A DNA stretch of 64,000 nucleotides from Desarmillaria ectypa. Taxonomy: Eukaryota > Basidiomycota > Agaricomycetes > Agaricales > Physalacriaceae. This document shows, piece after piece, positions 58,701 to 64,000 of the stretch (its first letter is position 1; every line of letters starts with the position of its first letter). The notes beneath the pieces are model-generated. The model saw only the letters and a program-made list of their open reading frames with translations. It was not told where the DNA came from and did not search any database. The position numbers and the translations under genes were made by a program. Where the stretch lies: contig JAUDYN010000013.1 of the NCBI GenBank assembly GCA_030407005.1, positions 407,389 through 471,388 on the forward strand. The letters are read 5' to 3'.

Positions 58701-61700
58701 TCAAGGTCCCATCCGTTACCCATCAGTTGTATAATTCTGCCTTCAACTATATATGTGGATAGCCCTAACAGCCAACTTGCATCCGTCAATCCCACAGCTG
58801 CTTCAAATAATTTTGCCCGGCAAGGTGTACTGATTTGTGACGATGATAGGCACGGTGTGTGGTAAGTCACGTCGATACATCATTTTTGTCCATCAAGAAC
58901 GAATCCCTCAGTTCATGGCAAGAAAACTCCCCACATCACTGGTGACGCTTGGGGACTGCTTATGCGGTTTGATAGACGCAATCTCTGAGTCTCCCGTATT
59001 TACGTTTTTCATTTAGCACTGTACTTGATTAAGGAAATATTATTTGGCACTATTTGTCAAGGCATTTGAGCCCTTGAAGCTGAGATCTGTAGGCTGGGGT
59101 TTCAGCAGGACTATAGATAATATATATTTAGGTCCAAAATAATGTTTTTGTATATTCTGTAAGGTTTCGCGGAGCCGGATATCCCAATTTCTGGCGATTT
59201 TTTTGCTGTAGCTAGTATATTTACAGCCACAAAATATTTTTAAAAAGAATATGTCAGGAACAATCCCTGGAGTTGTACTTTATAAGTATTTTGTCGCTAT
59301 AATGCGAGGCAAAATATTCTCTCTGTAAGGACGTACAAGGTGCGGGAGTGTGTGATGATAACGCGTGACGTCACCGTGACATACGTAACAAACATGGTCA
59401 ATATTAACCAAGATAGCTGTTAATACATACCAAATAGGATAGATATCAGTTATTTGCAGTCTTGAAGTGCAGAATGTTCTTAGTCGTCTAAGTAAAGGCG
59501 GTGAAAGCAGAACCGTGCGAAGGAAACAGCCATCGTGGTGGAACGATCTTGGCTTTCAAATTTTAGGTGGCTGTGGAATTAGTCAGCCTCCGCTAGCGCC
59601 CTTACATCACTGCCTCTCTTAATTTCCTTGCTTGCAAATAGTCGGTCCATTTTCGGGTTTTGTAAGAAATGTCGGAATTCTGAACAAGTTTACAAACAGT
59701 GTTTACAATATATTTGAAACTAGTTTTAAACATGCACTTTGCCCAGCGCTAGAGCACTTATTGCGACAAGTCGGTATTTGCTGATATTCAAGTGATCGGA
59801 ACATGGGCTTCTGATGAGTTTTGTCAGTTTTGGCATTAATCCTCGGGAAAATGATGGACCCTTATATATCTCCGCGTCTCTCGGCCCATGTAACGCCAAG
59901 ACCGATATCGTGTAGGTTTGGATTGGGCGTTACAGTACTCTCCTGACACTATAGAAGGATGTCGAAGCTTTTAGGACGAATACTATATGCATGCAAGTTA
60001 TAAGCATGTTAATATCTCATTTCTAACAGGTTATTACCATTCCTTACCGATATGTTTGAAACCTTGGTTTAAAATGTCCGCATTAGGAAGGATGTTCACC
60101 ACCGGTTTTTAAACATGCACCCATAATTTCTTACGGAGCCGTAAAATTTTATGTGCGCGCGCTCAATTCAAGGAAATAGGTTTATTACTCCGGCTAATCG
60201 CCTAAGTTTCTGCGTAGTGTACTCTTAGTCACCCAAGCTCCTTGCGTTGTTCATCACGGCGATATCGAGAGGCATTCTTCCTTGAGCATCTATTGCTGCC
60301 TGTTCTGATTGGCTACTGGATCCAAAATTTGTCAGAGAACATCGTCATAATGATTTCTGTGCTACCTATCCCCACAGCCTTTGGCAAAGCTCTTCAAAGC
60401 GTGCTCCATTCTTTACACAGACTACATAATACTCCGTGTCCAGTCAGCAACATGACTGCTTATAAACCCCTATCAAACTGACCAATGCCTACGATCCTAA
60501 GCACCTCTCCGCTTACCATGTGCTATGCTGCTTCCTGGTCGGATCCCCCACCTTCATGTCTTTTGAATTTCGAAACGCCACCTCATCCAGAATAAGTACC
60601 CTGCACCAGGGATATTCTTTTCCGGGGCTTCTCATTTCTGCACCAGAATTGGTGCTAGCGATGAGTGATATTGATCCTTGCTTGTTCCTGATTATCCTAT
60701 GTTGTGGTGCATGCCTTCTCTATTTTAAAACATCATGTTCACTGTCTGCCATGTCGACGGTCGTCGTTATATTTCTCTTGGAAGGAATGCGAAACTCATT
60801 TCGAATGACGCTCACATCCATCGTTTCCGGCGGCGTCGTTCCACACTGTCCCCCTCAGCCTTCTGCAAAGCCACCACCAAGAACAGAATCGCCCTCGCCC
60901 ATCCACATTCAATGCTATACAATTGACTGGAAGATTGGAATATTCCTTATATTCCACTCTTGGTTGGACATTCATGTTAACGTCTCCTCTTGGCGTATTT
61001 TTATTTTTATTTTTTTGACGGCATTTTAGTGTATCGGGGACCGAACGAGCAAGGAGTCGGCTCCCGGATTGGGGACTTGCGTCCGCTCTCATTCCTAATT
61101 AAGTCCCTCTGTGGGAGACTCTTCTGGGAGCCGAGCACAGTCTCCAAGTGTTATGATCGCTTTTCTCCACCTTACAGTAGCAGAAATGTGATGTTTTACC
61201 TAATCTCGAATGCCGTATCTTTCTCTACCTTTTGTGCGGTGCACCATGTAACGGCACTTGAATGGATGACTCTCTGATGGATACTCTTAAACTTAACTTG
61301 CCTCGCTCTACAAAAAACATGTTCTCTTGTCCATAATAAGCTCAAGATATGCCGCTTCCAACCGGGTGTCTGACGGACATGCATGAGTGCCGGTTCCCAT
61401 ACGCAGCCCGATTAGCTCTCCTAAACACCAAGACCGTCTTCTAGAATGTATGAATGCGTCGTTGAGCTACGCACTACATGAACATAATAGCAATGTTAAG
61501 ACCCATCGACCTTGCTATTACTTCACGATGCGGTCTTATTTTATGTATATTGCTGTCAAATTGTTCCCCCTCCAACTCACGACAAATAATCGCCTATGAT
61601 ATTCATATGTATGCAGATTTAGTATAAAATAAATAACATTTTTGGGAACTTTAATGGACGCTTTTCGCTATCATGACTCTTCTCATCAACAATTGATAAG

Positions 61701-62250
61701 AAACACGCTTGCGGCTCTACGCTCATGAGAGGTAGACAACAAGACAGAAAGCTGGTTACTCACGGTAAGCTCAACGTCCTTCCATTGTCGCACTTGATGA
61801 GAAGTATCTGGGTACCCTATATCATGTTCGAGTAAGTTTAGAATTTCATTCTTCAAAACAGCGATACTGACATCTGACATACGACTCGTGAGTTGTACAA
61901 TGCCCGTTACGAGTTGTCCGGTAGCGCCGAAAAACGAGACGCGTGAACCATCCTAGAGAAGTGAATATTGATATGTAATGAATGACTCTGTTCATACGCA
62001 CTGCAAAGACGTTCATAGAGGGAATAGTTGGTACTGGAAGGGGGAGGAGGAAACCCAAACTGAGTGGATCTAAACCTACGCGACACACCGGCTTAAATAC
62101 TTTTAAAAAACAATTGCTTTTAATATAAAGGCAAGATCCCATGTAAGCCGACTCGGAGAGTGGATATCCGGAAACAGATTCAAATCGCATCGGAGGAGAT
62201 GCCCCGCATCCTGCGCTCTACAAGCATCAAATTCCCGTAATATTAGCGGA
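55731..62250. other. Gene-poor subtelomeric sequence
   Basis: Frames up to 169 codons (60520-61029, plus) lack recognisable domains. AT-rich patches occur at about 59.1-59.3 kb. The 14-mer TTTTAAACATGCAC appears twice (59724 and 60107). A CRE-type octamer TGACGTCA is at about 59367. None can be tied to a gene. Confidence 0.4.
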
Positions 62251-62257
62251 TTGACAA

Positions 62258-62290
62258 CATTTGATGATGATGATGATGATGACGATGATA
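62258..62290 (+). repeat. (GAT)n microsatellite
   Basis: ATGATGATGATGATGATGACGATGAT, about nine trinucleotide units with one interruption. Confidence 0.85.
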
Positions 62291-62539
62291 GGACATGTTT
62301 TTCTTGCTTTGGTGTAGGCAATGCCTATCACAGGAGATCAACAATAACCGGTGACGAAGGTAAGCCTGAGAGTTCCTTCGGAAGGCGGGGTCGTCAGTAT
62401 CGAACATCTTTCCCAGCTGGGTTCTAGTGCCAAGCGACTAAAATACTTGCAGTACGAACAAGGTTGATGGTAGGAAATTTTCCTATCAGATGTAAAGACT
62501 CTACCGTTATCGTTGGGGCACTAGAAATTTTGCGTGGTC

Positions 62540-63500
62540 ACCAGCATGGTACCACGCAGACACGCAAGTTCAACCTTTAGTTGAAGTGACTTATTAGTTG
62601 ACCTTACTTTACATGTTTCTTAATGATAATAGAGTATATCCTGCTCATCATTAACATGTCCTCCACAATGCACAAGTCGCGATCAGGCTCAGTTCCTATA
62701 TTTATGAAAAATGATGTTACATGTTAGTGTGCTTCGTGACAGTCAATTCAAAGCTTCAAGCTTTGGGTTTATATTTCCAAGGTATGTTTGTATCGTACAC
62801 ATACATGTCTATAATTAAGTGAAGGCAATATTGTCAAAGACGGCTAATTTTCCATTTTGATCACTCAAAGTCCTTCAACTAATAGTAGTATACAACTATA
62901 GACATAATCCCGACATAAAGTCCGCATGAACCGCCCGAAAACCTATGAAACTACCCAGTCTAAACATAGGGACGCTACGCTTTCCGCGCAGCGACGCAGG
63001 CTTACCACACAGGCTTACCACGCAGACCAACCACACCACCACGCACGCCACGCAGGCACCACACAGGCACCATGCGGGTGTGCATATCATTGTTTTGTGA
63101 GAGTACATCGTTATTATACTCTTCTGATAGTTATAATAGTATGAATAGTCGCCTATCCCAAACATGAGTTGCACGAGACAAAGAGATCAAGCAACCGGCA
63201 TAGATAATACCAGAAGAAGAGATTCGAGGTCTGAGGTCTGACACAAGTAGGAAAAGAATTCCTTAACAAATTCACAAGGATATTTATTCAGAGCCTATAA
63301 CAGTACTAACAGAAAATGACCAAGTGAACATAACAGTATGAGGGAGCGGAGTGCATTGAGTTGTCTTTAATGGAACTCTTATTGCCTCTGTGATTTGTCA
63401 ACCGTGCTGACAACCACGCAGATATTTGTCACGGCGATGACAACCATGCAGATAGCCACGTAGCCACGCAGCCATGCTCCACGCTACCACGCAGAATTCT
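62540..63500 (+). repeat. Subtelomeric zone with dispersed CCACGCAG motif
   Basis: Six exact CCACGCAG copies lie at about 62552, 63018, 63049, 63414, 63464 and 63487, with variants CCACACAG and CCATGCAG between them. The copies are densest at 62990-63080 and 63410-63495. It looks like a degenerate subtelomeric repeat and not coding sequence. Confidence 0.6.
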
Positions 63501-63797
63501 TCTTGCCCTTATCGTTGTAAATGTTCCTCTTCAGAACTTGGAATTCCTCAGTTGAGATCAAGCTTCGTTGTCAAGGAAATTTTTATACTTCACATGTAGG
63601 GACACAGATCTTCAGGAAGTCTTAGACTTTTAATCGGTGCGTTCATCGGTGTTGTTGGTGAAGTTGAAGCTCGACTGTAACCCCCCGCAAATAATATGCG
63701 CAGTAAAATATTGAACAAATGCAAACGAAAGTGGATTCGCACTTGTCTCTCCAGGTCCTGAGGAAAGAGCAGGGTCACGTCTGTACCGCTCAGAGGG
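63501..63797. other. Telomere-adjacent spacer
   Basis: About 300 bp separate the last CCACGCAG motif from the telomere array. No gene is seen. Confidence 0.5.
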
Positions 63798-64000
63798 AGG
63801 GTTAGGGTTAGGGTTAGGGTTAGGGTTAGGGTTAGGGTTAGGGTTAGGGTTAGGGTTAGGGTTAGGGTTAGGGTTAGGGTTAGGGTTAGGGTTAGGGTTA
63901 GGGTTAGGGTTAGGGTTAGGGTTAGGGTTAGGGTTAGGGTTAGGGTTAGGGTTAGGGTTAGGGTTAGGGTTAGGGTTAGGGTTAGGGGTTAGGGTTAGGG
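63798..64000 (+). repeat. Telomere, (TTAGGG)n
   Basis: About 33 TTAGGG units run to the end of the window, joined to unique DNA at CAGAGGGAGG. The G-rich strand reads 5' to 3' toward the right end, so this is a right-hand chromosome terminus. One TTAGGGG variant lies at about 63982-63988. TTAGGG is the usual unit in filamentous fungi and many basidiomycetes. Confidence 0.97.

Noticed and set aside
1..64000. CRISPR array, defence island or other prokaryote-type system
   Set aside because: The sequence is eukaryotic (spliced genes, nuclear tRNA introns, telomere), and no regularly spaced repeat-spacer pattern is present.

Overview
The window is the right-hand end of a fungal chromosome, most likely from a basidiomycete. 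It ends in about 200 bp of TTAGGG repeats with the G-rich strand running toward the right end. The one clearly intact protein gene has six short exons and 61-230 bp introns with CTNAC-type branch points. Two tRNA genes carry introns next to the anticodon. The retroelements are chromodomain Ty3/gypsy elements of the kind common in Basidiomycota. The species cannot be fixed from the sequence.

Layout. Positions 1-11.7 kb are a retrotransposon block in which CpG is scarce. It can be read as a nested stack. An unknown minus-strand gene was hit by a long LTR (family A, 'copy 0'). That LTR was then hit by a complete gypsy element ('element B', 2607-11465, perfect 5-bp target duplication CTAAT). Two more family-A LTRs sit inside element B (copies 1 and 2). 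Family-A copy 3 sits inside a short-chain dehydrogenase (SDR) gene whose remains span about 12.75-15.09 kb. The gag-pol frame of element B carries 17 TGA stops, one TAG and no TAA, which is the signature of CGA-to-TGA change at methylated CpG.

From about 15.1 to 36.7 kb CpG looks normal again, but I recognise no gene. At 36.7-41.6 kb lies a small gene island: tRNA-Thr(AGT), a MEF2/RLM1-type MADS-box transcription factor gene, tRNA-Thr(CGT) on the other strand, and a defective tRNA-Thr(AGT). From 41.6 to 62.5 kb most of the sequence is again without recognisable genes. The exceptions are a decayed gene for a GPI-anchored cysteine-rich secreted protein (51375-52877, minus) and two diverged copies of an unknown gene fragment (about 54.0-54.3 and 55.5-55.7 kb, minus). 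The last 1.5 kb before the telomere contains a dispersed CCACGCAG motif.

Function. Only the MADS-box gene and two of the tRNA genes look functional. The rest is mobile-element DNA and gene relics, as expected of a subtelomere. I did not find a new multi-gene system. The most informative material is the dated stack of insertions, the CpG decay record, a probable self-priming site in element B, and the tRNA-Thr group around the MADS gene. All base and length statements were made by eye and no search was run.
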